From assembly GCF_905163445.1 (NCBI RefSeq), contig NC_053197.1, positions 12,710,001 through 12,774,000 of the forward strand: a stretch of 64,000 nucleotides of DNA, written 5' to 3'. Position 1 is the stretch's first letter; the number at the start of each line of letters is the position of its first letter. This stretch comes from Pararge aegeria (taxonomy: Eukaryota > Arthropoda > Insecta > Lepidoptera > Nymphalidae). The translations under genes and the position numbers were made by a program. The notes under the pieces are model-generated. The model saw only the letters and a list, made by a program, of their open reading frames with translations. It ran no database searches and was not told the origin of the DNA. Below are positions 36,259 through 47,249 of the stretch, piece by piece.

Positions 36259-36422
36259 GTGGCGCGCATAGAGGGTATGCACAGTGTATACAGATGATAT
36301 AAAATGAAGAAAATCTCAAGTACGAGTTATAAAAAACTTAAGGATAGACATTGTAAGAGTTATAAAAAGCCTACCCTTAAGTATTTATAACTCGTATTGG
36401 GGATTTTCTTCACTGCATCACT
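36259..36422. mobile_element. CAGTGGCG-type MITE, left end intact, right end deleted
   Basis: Starts CAGTGGCGCGCATAGAGGGT. Arms GAAGAAAATC...TACGAGTTATAAA face TTTATAACTCGTA...GATTTTCTTC. The right terminus is missing after TTCTTCACTGCATC. Confidence 0.7.
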
Positions 36423-36774
36423 GCATCACAATGATCCAAAGTCAATGAACACGTGGGTCTCGATACAACAAACGTACCGTTCATTAACCTTTAAAACATT
36501 ACAATTATTTTAGCTACGTCATGGTATTAACAAAAAAACATTATAACTACGATTTTTTGTCCTAACACAAAGTCCTGATTCAAAGATAATAAGAGTTTGC
36601 GCATTTGTACTGGTGGGCAGTAATAATTAGTGAATTTTGTTGATTTAAAAGCTCTTTTTGATTCATTTAGCTAACTTTATAAAAAACAGTTTGTACAATA
36701 ACTGGCTGCATAAATCATAAGTGACGCAATATATAATTGAGAGCGTGAGAGTATTGGTGAAGCTTTTTGTGACA

Positions 36775-36930
36775 GAGCTCGTTCGGGGAAAAACTGCCAC
36801 CTTGCTTATTCCTGCAGCTATACAGTATTGTCGCAATGATATGTTCAAGTCTGAAAAGCGTGGTTGCCGGTGTAATTACAGGTGCATTCGGCTTAACGCC
36901 ACAGGGCGCTACGTCGGAGAGAATTTTCTT
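36775..36930 (+). repeat. Repeat type F, degenerate
   Basis: GAGCTCGTTCGGGGAAAAAC, AGTCTGAAAAGCGTGGTTGC, CGGTGTAATTACAGGTGCAT. Relatives at 39088 and 55385. Confidence 0.6.
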
Positions 36931-36934
36931 TGCA

Positions 36935-37392
36935 TACCATTAATTTTATTTTTTTATTTATTTAAACTCTTTATTTGTAAACCACTACACAGTTAGGAAA
37001 ATAAAGGATGAATAGAGAGAAACACAAAGACTGGAGTAGAATACAAATGCGGCCTTATTGCTTAAAAGCATGCGAAGTGATGCCCTGTTTATATTACCTA
37101 TATTTCAATGCGGATTATAATAACACCATCTCAACAACAAACAAAATTAGATCTCGCGAATCTCTCCGTGAAAAACTTACAGTAGCTTAGCTATATATTT
37201 ATAATAATTTAATATTTGTAAAACCAAACATGAATCTTTATAGAAATAAAAGTGGATATAAAAAAATCGACGTACTAGAAACGGACATAAATTAGTGGCA
37301 TATCGCCTTAAGAATGTGCCGAAAACCGAGATTAACATTACATAAGCTTAAAGGTTCGAGGTTACTATGTTATTGATATTTTTTTTAATGGC
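36935..37392. other. Intronic DNA, no gene recognised
   Basis: AT-rich. Confidence 0.4.
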
Positions 37393-37560
37393 AATGGCCT
37401 GGAAGCAACCCGCCCCGCTTTCATCTCACACAAGATGTTTAATTCTTCTTCTCGGTAGAATCTGCCTTCTGAACCGGTGGTAGAGTCACAAACAGACGTA
37501 CTTGACGTTTCACAAGTCTGTATCAGGCCAACTTAAATAAAATTAATTTTAAATTTGTTT
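37393..37560 (+). repeat. LINE 3' end, family L1 (CR1/Zenon-like)
   Basis: GGAAGCAACCCGCCCCGCTT, TCTCGGTAGAATCTGCCTTC, ACCGGTGGTAGAGTCAC, CTTGACGTTTCACAAG, ending AATAAAATTAATTTTAAATT. Confidence 0.75.
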
Positions 37561-38097
37561 TTTTTTATTTTCAACTTAGCTCTTATATATATTTGACTTA
37601 TATAACCGTACAATATAACAGCATTTGGAGAAAAACAAACTGTTTAACACGCTCGTTACCAACTTTATAACCTGCAGACAATTAACGTAAGATTGTTAAA
37701 CGCTGAACGCCCTCGATGTTAAAGTCGCTTGTTTTACGTGACTCACGCCTGCACTGAGCAATCGCACTGTTAACGGAATACCAAAATGCTGATGTGTATC
37801 AACAAACAAAAGCTTTATTTGTTTTTTTAATAAGCATACCTAAAAGTTAACTCTTATCTAATTGAACATTAAAATAGCACTTAACCTCATAGAAATAAGG
37901 TATATAATAAATACTTCTTTATATTATTTAAGTACTATATTATATTTGATTGCATATACTATATACCTATATCTTAGTTTTCATATAATATTTCTTAATC
38001 ATACATAATTCTATATATGTATTAATATTTCATATGTACCTACTAATCGGTATATACCTATGCACATATAACCTTAAATTCAGATTTTTTTTTTCTA
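37561..38097. other. Intronic DNA, no gene recognised
   Basis: Very AT-rich. Confidence 0.4.
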
Positions 38098-38215
38098 GTT
38101 GGATTACTACACGGCAGGTCTCCTTTCAGAATAAAAAGGATCTAGGCCACTAGGTATTCTCACGATAATTTTCTCCACTGCTGAAGCAATTGATTTTAAT
38201 TGCATAAAACATATA
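38098..38215 (-). repeat. SINE type A, degenerate fragment
   Basis: TACTACACGGCAGGTCTCCT, TATTCTCACGATAATTTTCT, GCTGAAGCAATTGATTTTAA. Confidence 0.55.
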
Positions 38216-39087
38216 TACCTATACTCTATTTTTTAACTTTTCTTATTCCTCCTCCAGAAACAACCTTTTCATTACATTTTAGTGTAATCTGTATTTTGTC
38301 CTTTGTCTGGTACACATATATTAAATTGAAAAAGAAAAAAACAAATACTCGTATGTTGAAAAAAATAAAAACAAATGAAATGGGAAGAGATATTCTTTCT
38401 GAACGTGTGCTTTAATTATTTTTTTATATTTTAAAAGTAACAGACAAATTGTTTACATAATAAGACATGAAAGGAAAAATGGAGTGTAGGTATATGTCAG
38501 GTATATGTATGTAGAACTTTCCTCTTTTCTACACCTGTGTCTTCAAAGTCATTGGTTGATTGGCTGAATGAATTACTGAAGTATTGATGAATATAAATGG
38601 TAAGTATACGCTGTGCTTGTTTGATATAGTTTCACATTATTATTATCAGCCAGACGTTAAAATTGAATTCAATAGCCTCTCGACATTAAAATTTGTGGAC
38701 GCTTCGGATCGGGGACATCCTGTTACATTATTTCGTCTGGTCCACATAGATTAAATAGGTTTCATTATGCAAGCGGCGTGTGTTGTGACAACGCGCCAGA
38801 CAGGCGTCGCAGGTTATCAATGTCATGTGACGTTTCATAATTATCCTTATCAACTGCTTCAGACTTTTAGCCTTTTTCTCATAGTGCTATATTATCAAGC
38901 AAGAATAAACTTTTCGCTTTCGCTCATGCTTCACACTAACACTGAACTGGTAAAGTATAGCCAAGCAAGCGACGAAATTTTTGACGAAGTTTCTTGCGAC
39001 TGGAACACATGTATGGAAATGTACCGAGCATGACACGCGGCCACCCGTATATTTATCCACATCGCGCAACAATTGTAGTACCTAGAG
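38216..39087. other. Intronic DNA, no gene recognised
   Basis: Frames at 38767-39033 (+) and 38887-39072 (-) overlap on opposite strands and have no motif. Confidence 0.4.
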
Positions 39088-39405
39088 CTGTTTGTGACAG
39101 CTGTTCCGGTGAAGTACTACAACTATTCTTATTTCTGCTGCCTGACTGGAATGCTGTATTCCGTTCTGAAGTGCGTGGCGGTGGGTGCCGGTGTGATTAC
39201 AGGTACATGAGGCTTAACAAGGTTGATGGATATATCAGCGTGGTGGACTATGACCTAAACCCTCCTCATGTATAGGAAACCCGTGCTCTGCAGTGGGCAG
39301 GTAATGGGCTGATATGTGATATGATGATGCTGATGCTCTACGAAGTTTTGCTCTGAAGTGTTGCTTACTAGAGTCGCCATCTGCTTGGTCCATCCCGTAG
39401 ACATC
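39088..39405 (+). repeat. Repeat type F split by a SINE A tail
   Basis: AGCTGTTCCGGTGAAGTACT, TATTCCGTTCTGAAGTGCGT, GTGTGATTACAGGTACATGA; resumes after the SINE with GAAGTGTTGCTTACTAG and CCATCTGCTTGGTCC, as in 55385-55600. Confidence 0.6.
39232..39334 (+). repeat. SINE type A tail within repeat F
   Basis: GCGTGGTGGACTATGACCTA, AACCCGTGCTCTGCAGTGGG, GTAATGGGCTGATATG, (ATG)n. Confidence 0.75.
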
Positions 39406-39484
39406 ACGTTAGCTATTAAGCAGCAAGCTATTTATTTTTTGAATTTGGTGATAGGTAGTAAACAACGAATTATTAACATTGTAG

Positions 39485-39541
39485 ACAATTTACAAAATTG
39501 TAAATAATTTACATAATTGTAAACAATTTACAAAATTGGAA
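39485..39541. repeat. Three tandem 19-bp units
   Basis: ACAATTTACAAAATTGTAA repeated three times with one to three changes; each unit is largely self-complementary. Confidence 0.85.
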
Positions 39542-39544
39542 ACA

Positions 39545-40110
39545 TTGTAAAATGTCAATCTCGTGTGGATTTGCCTAATATAATAATAATAATAATATAT
39601 AAATTTATTAACCAAAATTCACAAGTAGACTTAAAACTATTATGGTGTAATCATAAATTCTTACGAATTTTACCGTACACCATCGTGCCGTCGACAAAAG
39701 GTAACATCTAAAGAAATTAATTAACACCCACCTACTTACTACATCAATCAAGATATTCCATATAAATAAAATTCCCTCAATATAATTAGGTAGATACATC
39801 GGAAGTTTAAAATTGGTAGTAGGTAGGCAGGTGGTAGATACTATAAAAATATTTTAATATTAACTAACAATCTTATTTAAACCTTTATCCTATTACTTTA
39901 TTGGTAATGGTAACTATTACTATTTAATTGTGCGATTCATTATTTCTTTAATCCTTTTTCACCACCCCACGAAGGTCTTTCAAAATGAATCCTATAAGCA
40001 CATTACAATCCGAGACTGCAGCATCCTTAGGTGATGTGAAAATATGTTTGCTCCTAACTTCACGCCCTAACTAAGCCAACCAATCAACTTGATTTCTAGG
40101 CTGGAAATAG
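39545..40110. other. Intronic DNA with an (AAT)n run
   Basis: (TAA)n near 39578-39598, possibly an antisense LINE tail. No gene seen. Confidence 0.4.
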
Positions 40111-40597
40111 TTTTTGTTTTTTTTTTTTTTTTTTCGGATTGTGTGTAGCTGATTAACCCTAATGATTTTAACAGCGTAACGCGGGCTTGTTGGCGAGTCT
40201 CGGAATGGGGCTCTGCCAGGAAGAGTTTGAAGAGCCCTAGGGCTCGAAGAAGCGAAGGGATCGTCAGCCTGAGGGCGCCTCATGTGAGGCCGAACCTCGG
40301 CTCAGGCGACGATTGGAGTGAAAGGGTTACGGACGGTGATTAATCCGCACGCTTCCGAGAACGTGGTGCGAGCCCACGTCCGGTTGACGTTAGAAGTCGG
40401 GGACCTCGTCTTCGCCGGCGAAGACGCTGTGCATAGGTTGATTGTGTGTTCTGATAGGGAGCATTGTCAGTAGTAATCTGATCGTCAGGGTCGTGATGGA
40501 AATAGTTGAAACGTCGAGTAACATAGGCTACTTCTTTCGCAGGAAAACAAACGGAAATCAAAAATCGTAACGAACAAAGAACGTGGGCAACACTAGT
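40111..40597 (-). mobile_element. GC-rich retroposed sequence with poly(A), minus sense
   Basis: On the minus strand about 460 bp of unusually GC-rich sequence ends in a run of more than 20 A (T run at 40111-40134 on +). It contains short frames (A-Y-V-T-R-R-F-N-Y-F-H-H-D-P-D-D-Q; then R-L-R-R-R-R-R-G-P) but no complete gene. It is a LINE tail, SINE or processed copy; I cannot tell which. Confidence 0.5.
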
Positions 40598-40699
40598 TTT
40601 TAATAAGATATTTTAAAGAAAAAAAACAGCATTAAATTTTTTTTATAATTTTTATTAGTGTCTTTACCTACACTTGGAGGAAATAACAATTTAAATTAT

Positions 40700-40772
40700 T
40701 AGTGAAACAAAAAAAAATCGGAATCGACAGGGTTTGAACCTGCGATTCTCTTACAATCGCGGCCTAAAAATA
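40700..40772 (-). repeat. tRNA-like SINE fragment, type E
   Basis: The minus strand has GGTTCAAACCCTGTCGATTC preceded by GCGATTGTAAGAGAATCGCA. The B-box is good, the A-box is missing, and it resembles 47160-47240. Not a tRNA gene. Confidence 0.5.
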
Positions 40773-41254
40773 CGTTTAAGAATCAGTATCTCTTCTAAAA
40801 TTACAGTTTCACGACTGGTGGGTCGCGTTTACGATACTACGCCTTAAAAATTACAATTACGACCATGTTTGATCGTATCTAACAGCAAAGCAGCGTTTTA
40901 TTTATAACTTATTTTTTTACCAACCTGTAGGTTTCCTGCGACTTCTTTTTATATTTTTCTTTTATTACTACAATAACTTAGGCATTGAACAGATCAATAC
41001 ATGTGATGGGGTTCTGGCTTGTCGATAAAGCTAAAGCTTTTTAATATTTAAGTTTAGTCATAGAGTTTTTCTTAGGCCTAGACTAGTAGAGTTTTAAAAA
41101 AGTTAACGTTGCCTGGATGAGATCGCAACAGAGTGCTAAAACCGCCTCTATGAACTACTTCTGTCGTTGTGTTTCTATTTTTGTTTTATTTTCTTAACTT
41201 GTATTTTTTTTAATTCCACTACAAATTAGCCCTTGACTGCTATCTCTAAGTAAT

Positions 41255-41408
41255 AAGTAAGTGGTGATGCAGTCTAATATGGTAGTGGGCTAACCTGTTT
41301 GTGAGTATGGTAGTCATACTAATCGCGACATTGCACCGGCACCACGCTTGGCACGTCTTTGCCGGTAGGGTGGTAACTAGCCGCAGCTAAAATCTCCCAC
41401 CAGACAAG
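41255..41408 (-). repeat. SINE type C, 3' half
   Basis: GATGCAGTCTAATATGGTAG, GTGGGCTAACCTG, GCCGGTAGGGTGGTAACTAG, CCCACCAGAC. Confidence 0.8.
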
Positions 41409-41409
41409 G

Positions 41410-42248
41410 TTCAGTGGCTTGCATACGTAGATTATAAATACATTTAATAAATTAGAGGTTGTGTAAACGATTCGAAGCCCTCAAATTTTCCAGAACTCAA
41501 AGAAAAATCATTTTTCTTTATATTATTTAACAAGCTAGAGTCAGGGAGGGACACATTGGAAACGTTTTCGTGTAAAAATAAATGCAATGTTGTTTCCAAA
41601 CGCACTGCCTGAGAAAAAACCCTACAACAAACTCGGGTGAGTGTTCCTTACGTTATCACACAGTTTAACTTAAAAACTCAGCCGAAGAGTAAGTGGGTAC
41701 CTAGTTATTCAGACACGCCCAAGTTAAAGGTACTTTGGTTTATTAATGATCGTTTTTATGTAAGTACAGACTTTATTATTATATAACACTTAGATAAATA
41801 ACATAGATTTTATCTGGCATCTAGATTTTAATCTAGGAATTTCATATTGCGTTAGGTGCGCAACCGGTATCAGAGGTAACTAAAAGGTACGGTTGCAGTT
41901 GATATATAGGTACCTATAAGTTAAAAGTACAAAAAATATTATTAGGGTTCCGGAGTTGTAAAGAAAATCCCTGTTGTATTATGAAAATTTAGCTTAATTT
42001 GCTTTTCTCCGTGAAAAGCCGGTGAATCTGTATGACGTAATTTATAATAACTTCAATCTTTATACTCCTCGCAACAACAACTTTGAAATAATTTGCTAAG
42101 CAATTTTTCATTGTGAAGTCAACATCTCCTGCGGATGCTTCGGCGTTGGAGCGAATCGAGCGTAAATAGTTCATCAAAGATCTATTTGGTGTGGAGTATA
42201 AAGATTGAAGATATTATAAATTACATCGTAAATATTCTTTCTGTTTTT
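41410..42248. other. Intronic DNA, no gene recognised
   Basis: Near 41978 TTATGAAAATTTAGCTTAAT is an inverted relative of motif G at 42249. Confidence 0.4.
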
Positions 42249-42325
42249 CGCACAGTGTAGCAAATTAAGCTTAATTTTCATAATATATCATGGTATTCTG
42301 CAAAGAATCGCCTGCTTCTATCTAA
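42249..42325 (+). repeat. Dispersed motif G, copy 2
   Basis: TAGCAAATTAAGCTTAATTT, TCATAATATATCATGG, TCGCCTGCTTCTAT. An inverted partial copy about 270 bp to the left suggests it may be one end of a MITE. Confidence 0.6.
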
Positions 42326-42469
42326 AGGATATCTGGTTATGCGAATCTTTGTATTCGATAATGTACCTATATGTAATAGCTATCAATTGCTTAAAAGCCT
42401 CTACGAGGTTTTCCGTTCGGGGTATGGGTTTAATCGCTACCATTTTAGACTGCATTATCAGTAACCATC

Positions 42470-42690
42470 TATTGAGATTGCAGTCTTTTGAAACGTCAAG
42501 TCAGACTGTTTGTAGTGACTCTACCACCGGTTCGGAAGGCAGATTCTACTGAGAAGAGCCGGCAAGAAACTCAGCAGACTGCTCTTTTCCAACATGATTT
42601 CATAGTTTAACAATCTTTAGAATTTTTCTGTTTTGTGAGAGATGAGAGCGGAGTGGCCTGCTTCCAGGCAGCCTTGTCGTTAAGGAATCA
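42470..42690 (-). repeat. LINE 3' end, family L1
   Basis: GCAGTCTTTTGAAACGTCAA, ACCGGTTCGGAAGGCAGATT, GCCGGCAAGAAACTCAGCAG, AGGCAGCCTTGTCGTTAAGG on the + strand. Confidence 0.8.
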
Positions 42691-42699
42691 AATCTTGGT

Positions 42700-44295
42700 A
42701 GCTCTTAAAATATTGGTACCTGCTATGTTAAATATTGCTATACCTATAAGGTACCTATAGTAATTTGCGATAATCAACACAAATTGCATGGCTATTAGTC
42801 ATCCTTTATTTGCTTAAGTGTCACAGTGTAAGTAAATACAACGCAATAGTCGAAATGAAACTAAGCGATTTCACATTAAATACAATTAGATGACGTCAAA
42901 AATTAAATCGAATGCGTCAGTCGAATCAAATCCGTTCTCAAAATCATTACACAAGTTGATGAATAACGCGTAATAATGAGGTGTGCTTATAACGAACATA
43001 AACCGCAAATACATAGGTAATTTATACCTACCTTGTTGTAGAAATATTAATTGTTCTGAGACATTGTAGTAAGTATACAACGTTTAACGGAATCACGAAA
43101 CACTGTCGAAGGTTGCATAAGTATATTTCATATCACCCTTTTCTTCATTTGTTTTTCCATACGAACTAATTCGGAACATTATAAGTGTTTACTTATGACA
43201 ACCCTATTGAAGATGAAAGACCGACCCGCGCATAGTACCTACGCTACGCGACGCGTACCTAATAAAGTGACAGGAGTCAGTTGATTTTACTTCTGCATGC
43301 GCTCTTAGGGCTGTATCTGATTTCTTTCTGTAAAATCTATGGCAATGGTTTTCTCAAAAACTTTTAGCGTTTCGGTTCCACAGATAAGTTTCAGAGACAA
43401 AGTAAGTAGAGTAGAGTAAATAATGTATCTACCTCTGAAGCCTATGAAGTTTTATTTCGGTTTTTATTTACACGTTGTATAGTTATTGTACAAATATTCC
43501 ACTAGGATGTGTCTTCTGTCATTTTTAGGGTACTGATAAAGTGAAAATGCCTTAACTCTTAGGAGAAATTAAGAGCAATTATTAGGGAAGACGCCTGTGC
43601 CCATTAAGGGGACACTAGTAGAATGGCAAAAACTTCTTCATAAAGTGCCTGTTCGAAGGTCGTGAACTTTGGACATAACAGCTCTGAATAGTGACCGAGT
43701 TTAGGGGTTTTAAGCCAGGACTCTTCTCTTTCTAATGTCTCTTTTGTATCTTGCCCTGGATGAACTGTAGAAGATTATTCTTAGAACCATGAAGCATATG
43801 AGCCCAATACAATAACTTCCAAAAAATCTCTCTTTTTCCCCACGCGCTGCAATACTGTTTAATTTTTAACTCTATGTTTCCAGAATCCGTATCTTATACT
43901 TAATATTTAGAGCTGAAGAGTTTGTTTTTTTACTGGAACGTGATGATCTTAGGAACTAATGGTCCGAATGGAAAAATACTTTCAGTGTTGGATAGTTTAT
44001 TTATCGAGGAAGGCTATATGTATGTACATACATGTATGGCAAAGTTGTTCTTCTTTCAAAGTTTGAAAAAAAAGTCCAGGCTAGCATATGTCTATGTTTT
44101 AAGGTGAAACGTTCCAGCTCAACGTCCTGGGATAATCCGACCAGAAAAAAAATCACTCATGGAATAATTTAATAAAAGTTTAATTTCGTAGGTTACTCAT
44201 TAAAATAGTGTTCGTTCGTTCGTTAAAACTTCTACGAGTATTATACCCTACTTTTGTCCCAAATAATTCTAAGAATATACCTTTAGTCCTTTAGT
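42700..44295. other. Intronic DNA, no gene recognised
   Basis: AT-rich. The frame at 43922-44107 shows no motifs. Confidence 0.4.
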
Positions 44296-44349
44296 GTAGG
44301 TAAATTTAAAGGTATTTTACTAGTCAAATATACCTTTAAATTTACCTAC
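44296..44349. repeat. Perfect 20-bp inverted repeat with 14-bp loop
   Basis: GTAGGTAAATTTAAAGGTAT at 44296-44315 and its exact reverse complement at 44330-44349. Confidence 0.92.
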
Positions 44350-44860
44350 TACAATTTTGATGAAAGATACGGTAACATGATTCCCACTTGAGCTTCGTAT
44401 TTCGCGGTCGTTAACTCTGGTTATTTCGTAAACTTGAAAACGAGCACACTTTCGAATATAATAAAATAAATTATAATATTAGTTACACTATGTAATAGAG
44501 AAGATATAATCTGAGTCTTAGGTATCAGTTTACTAACTGCCCGTAAGTTCTTTATAAATAATAAGTTTGTCACCGTGAGAATCTCCATACAATACAAGCA
44601 TGTACAACGGTAGTCAAAACCACGGAAGTTAGCTATTAAGCCTGATTACGTATAACATACTCACATACATAATAACACGTATTCATACATGACCCACGTA
44701 ATAACCGATTGTATGCATAACAAGCCATTATTTAAATGTAAATTGTAATCTGATATTCAAACTATAGTTAGGCTTTCTGGAAAATCGACCTTAGGCTCTT
44801 GTCCCACTGCTAGCGATGAGTGAGAAACGTGTAGAGCCAAAACTAGAAACAAGTTGGCCA

Positions 44861-45345
44861 GAAACTAGAATCGGCTGTATAGTCATCATTAACACCCCGT
44901 TCGAACCTACACGAAACATGTCTCGTCCGAGAATAAGAAAGGTTTAGGTTATAGTGGACTTCACAAGCCTTTGTATACATTATGTAGAACTCTCAGGCAT
45001 GCAGATATTCTCACGATGTTTCCCCTCACCTTTAAAGAAAGTGAAGAAAGAAACCAGAATCGGCTGTATAGTCATCATTAACACCCCGTTAGAACCTACA
45101 CGAAACATGTCTCCTCCGAGAATAAGAAAGGTTTAGGTTATAGTGGACTTCACAAGCCTTTGTGTATTGTATTATGTAGAACTCTCAGGCATGCAGATTT
45201 TCTCACGATGTTACCCCTCACCTTTAAAGAAAGTAAGGAAAGAAATTTATTTACTCTTACACTTTAGAAAAGTTTAGGTGCGAACTGAGATTCGAACTCT
45301 CTCCCCCGAAAGTGATACCGAAGCCCTAACCAGTATGCTATCCAG
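44861..45345 (-). repeat. SINE type A containing a 189-bp tandem duplication
   Basis: Units at 44861-45049 and 45050-45240 both run from GAATCGGCTGTATAGTCATC to TCACCTTTAAAGAAAGT. The SINE then continues with GAGATTCGAACTCTCTCCCC. Units differ by a few substitutions and a short insertion. Confidence 0.85.
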
Positions 45346-45349
45346 TGTC

Positions 45350-46520
45350 GACTACGAAGCAAGTATGCCGAACCTCTGGTGTAACCGATCCAGTAAACAA
45401 ACTTAAGCCGTACTTTTAACCTACTTACTAAATTGAAATTTACTATAGTTAAACTAAAAAAACTTTTAAACCTTTTTACTATAGTAAACCTAACGTAATA
45501 AATCTTTTGAAATATTGTAAGATCATAAAACAAATAATATTAATAATAATAATAATAAAATCGTTTATTTGGGAAAAAAAACAACACATAGCAATTAACA
45601 TATAAAGTACACGTTACACAAAACATATCAATGACAACTTAAACTATATAAAAAAAAAGAAAGGATCTTAAAATTAGGTAACACAATAAACTTAAATAAG
45701 CTACTGACACTGACACATCTGTGGTGTTGTTTCTCCCAAGCAATCTACATATTATTAATTGCAATTTTTTTTAGACTTTTTTTTTTTTTATCGATGTGTT
45801 CGAACGTACAATGAAGAAATAGACACTCGTATATTCATTTAGATTTTACAGACGATGTATTAAGTAGCAAAATTGTCTCTTTAATTGGTGAAATCCACAA
45901 GGCAGTTCTCATTAGTCAAGGTAAAAAAATCTTAGTTTAAAGAAACCACGACGTTGAAGTCGCAGACATCAGCTAATAGGTATTGATGCAATGAAGAGTT
46001 TGTATTGTTTGTATATTTATTTAAATGCGAAAATATCAGGAGCTACTAGATATGATATAATAAATATTTATTGCTTTAGATCGCCAATGTGTTGAGGAAG
46101 GTTAGAGGTCATACAACACACGATATGAGTTACGACTTATACTTAGTACGGATAAAACCGTTGAACACCGCTAACTGTAGATATAAACTCCCGATTTTGC
46201 TGCGTTTGGCTTAGCCTGGTATTAATTTCCGTTCCTTTTGAAATTCAGATAGTGTAACGAATAAGACGTCAGCCAGTGCACCGACCACAGATTATAGATA
46301 GACAATTTGTCAAAGCCAATCCGCCATGTTGTCGTACCTCACCGCCATGCCAAAAATGCCGCCATTATGGTTTGGTACGTCAAGCTAGCCAAAGCCCGCC
46401 ATTTTTTTGAAAAGTATAAAAATATTTTGTTGTACCAATATTGTTTTATTTGCGTATCCGTTAAAATAGCATATAATTAAAGTTACTGTGTTTCTACTTA
46501 ATATTTTTGCAGCAGATACA
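45350..46520. other. Intronic DNA with an antisense LINE-like tail
   Basis: (TAA)n then AATCGTTTATTTGGG near 45540-45570 looks like an antisense LINE tail. No gene seen. Confidence 0.4.
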
Positions 46521-46524
46521 TAGT

Positions 46525-46690
46525 GCTTCTTCTTAGACAAGCACGCATTTGGAACCTTCGTAGCTTTAGTTTTAAGTATACAAAATTATTTATCGCCATC
46601 ACTACTCACTGCTATGTAAACATTTTGTATATAATCATCGCATCAAAAGTGCCATTTATGTGCCTTTTTGAAATATTTTACTTTGACGTA
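46525..46690 (+). repeat. LINE 3' UTR, family L2, truncated
   Basis: CTTCTTAGACAAGCACGCAT, TCGTAGCTTTAGTTTTAAGT, ATCGCCATCA, CATCAAAAGTGCCATTTATG. Confidence 0.7.
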
Positions 46691-47022
46691 TGATGTGAAC
46701 GTTAAGACAGCGCACGCGGTTTAAACAGCTCTGTAAGATTTTATCTTCCAGCTTCTAAAAGTATAGCTGATTAAAACTTTTAAGATTAAAATAATTATAA
46801 TAATTAGTTTTTATCTATTATAAAACAAATAAATAAAAACTTTTTTGTAAATATTAGTATAGATTTGTAAAGAAAAAAATTAATTAATCGATAAGTCGGT
46901 CAATTATTTACTCCATATTAACCTTGACAGGTTCCTTTCCCTACATACCTATTGGTTGACAACACTGATCACAGTGCCGTTTAAAATTATACTCGCATTC
47001 ATTCATAAGATTTTATAATAAT

Positions 47023-47240
47023 ACTAGCTCATGCCCGCCAACTTACGTGTGTGGAATTTCTTGCCACAGAAACGCCTGTGATTCGCAACCTTGAGGGTTG
47101 CCGGCTTGTGAGACATAATCCAATACTAAAAATGTTATAAATTTTAAAATGGATATACAAAATTCGGAAGTAACAGGATTTGAACCCACGACTCACTGGC
47201 AATCGCAGCCCGAGCGTTTTCCCACTAAGCTCAGCTCCCA
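47023..47240 (-). mobile_element. tRNA-like SINE head (type E) joined to a Helitron-like 3' end
   Basis: The minus strand starts with GAGCTTAGTGGG (A-box-like) and GTGGGTTCAAATCC (B-box), continues through CAAGCCGGCAACCCTCAAGG, and ends TAAGTTGGCGGGCATGAGCTAG-like sequence followed by T. The tRNA-like part does not fold into a full cloverleaf, so it is not called a tRNA gene. Confidence 0.55.
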
Positions 47241-47249
47241 TTACGCTGA

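Noticed and set aside
44861..45240. Possible CRISPR-like direct repeats
   Set aside because: Only two units, 189 bp each, without spacers, in a eukaryotic SINE.
47160..47240. Possible tRNA gene on the minus strand
   Set aside because: A- and B-boxes are present but acceptor and other stems do not pair, and the sequence continues into a Helitron-like end; a similar piece lies at 40.7 kb, so it is repeat-derived.
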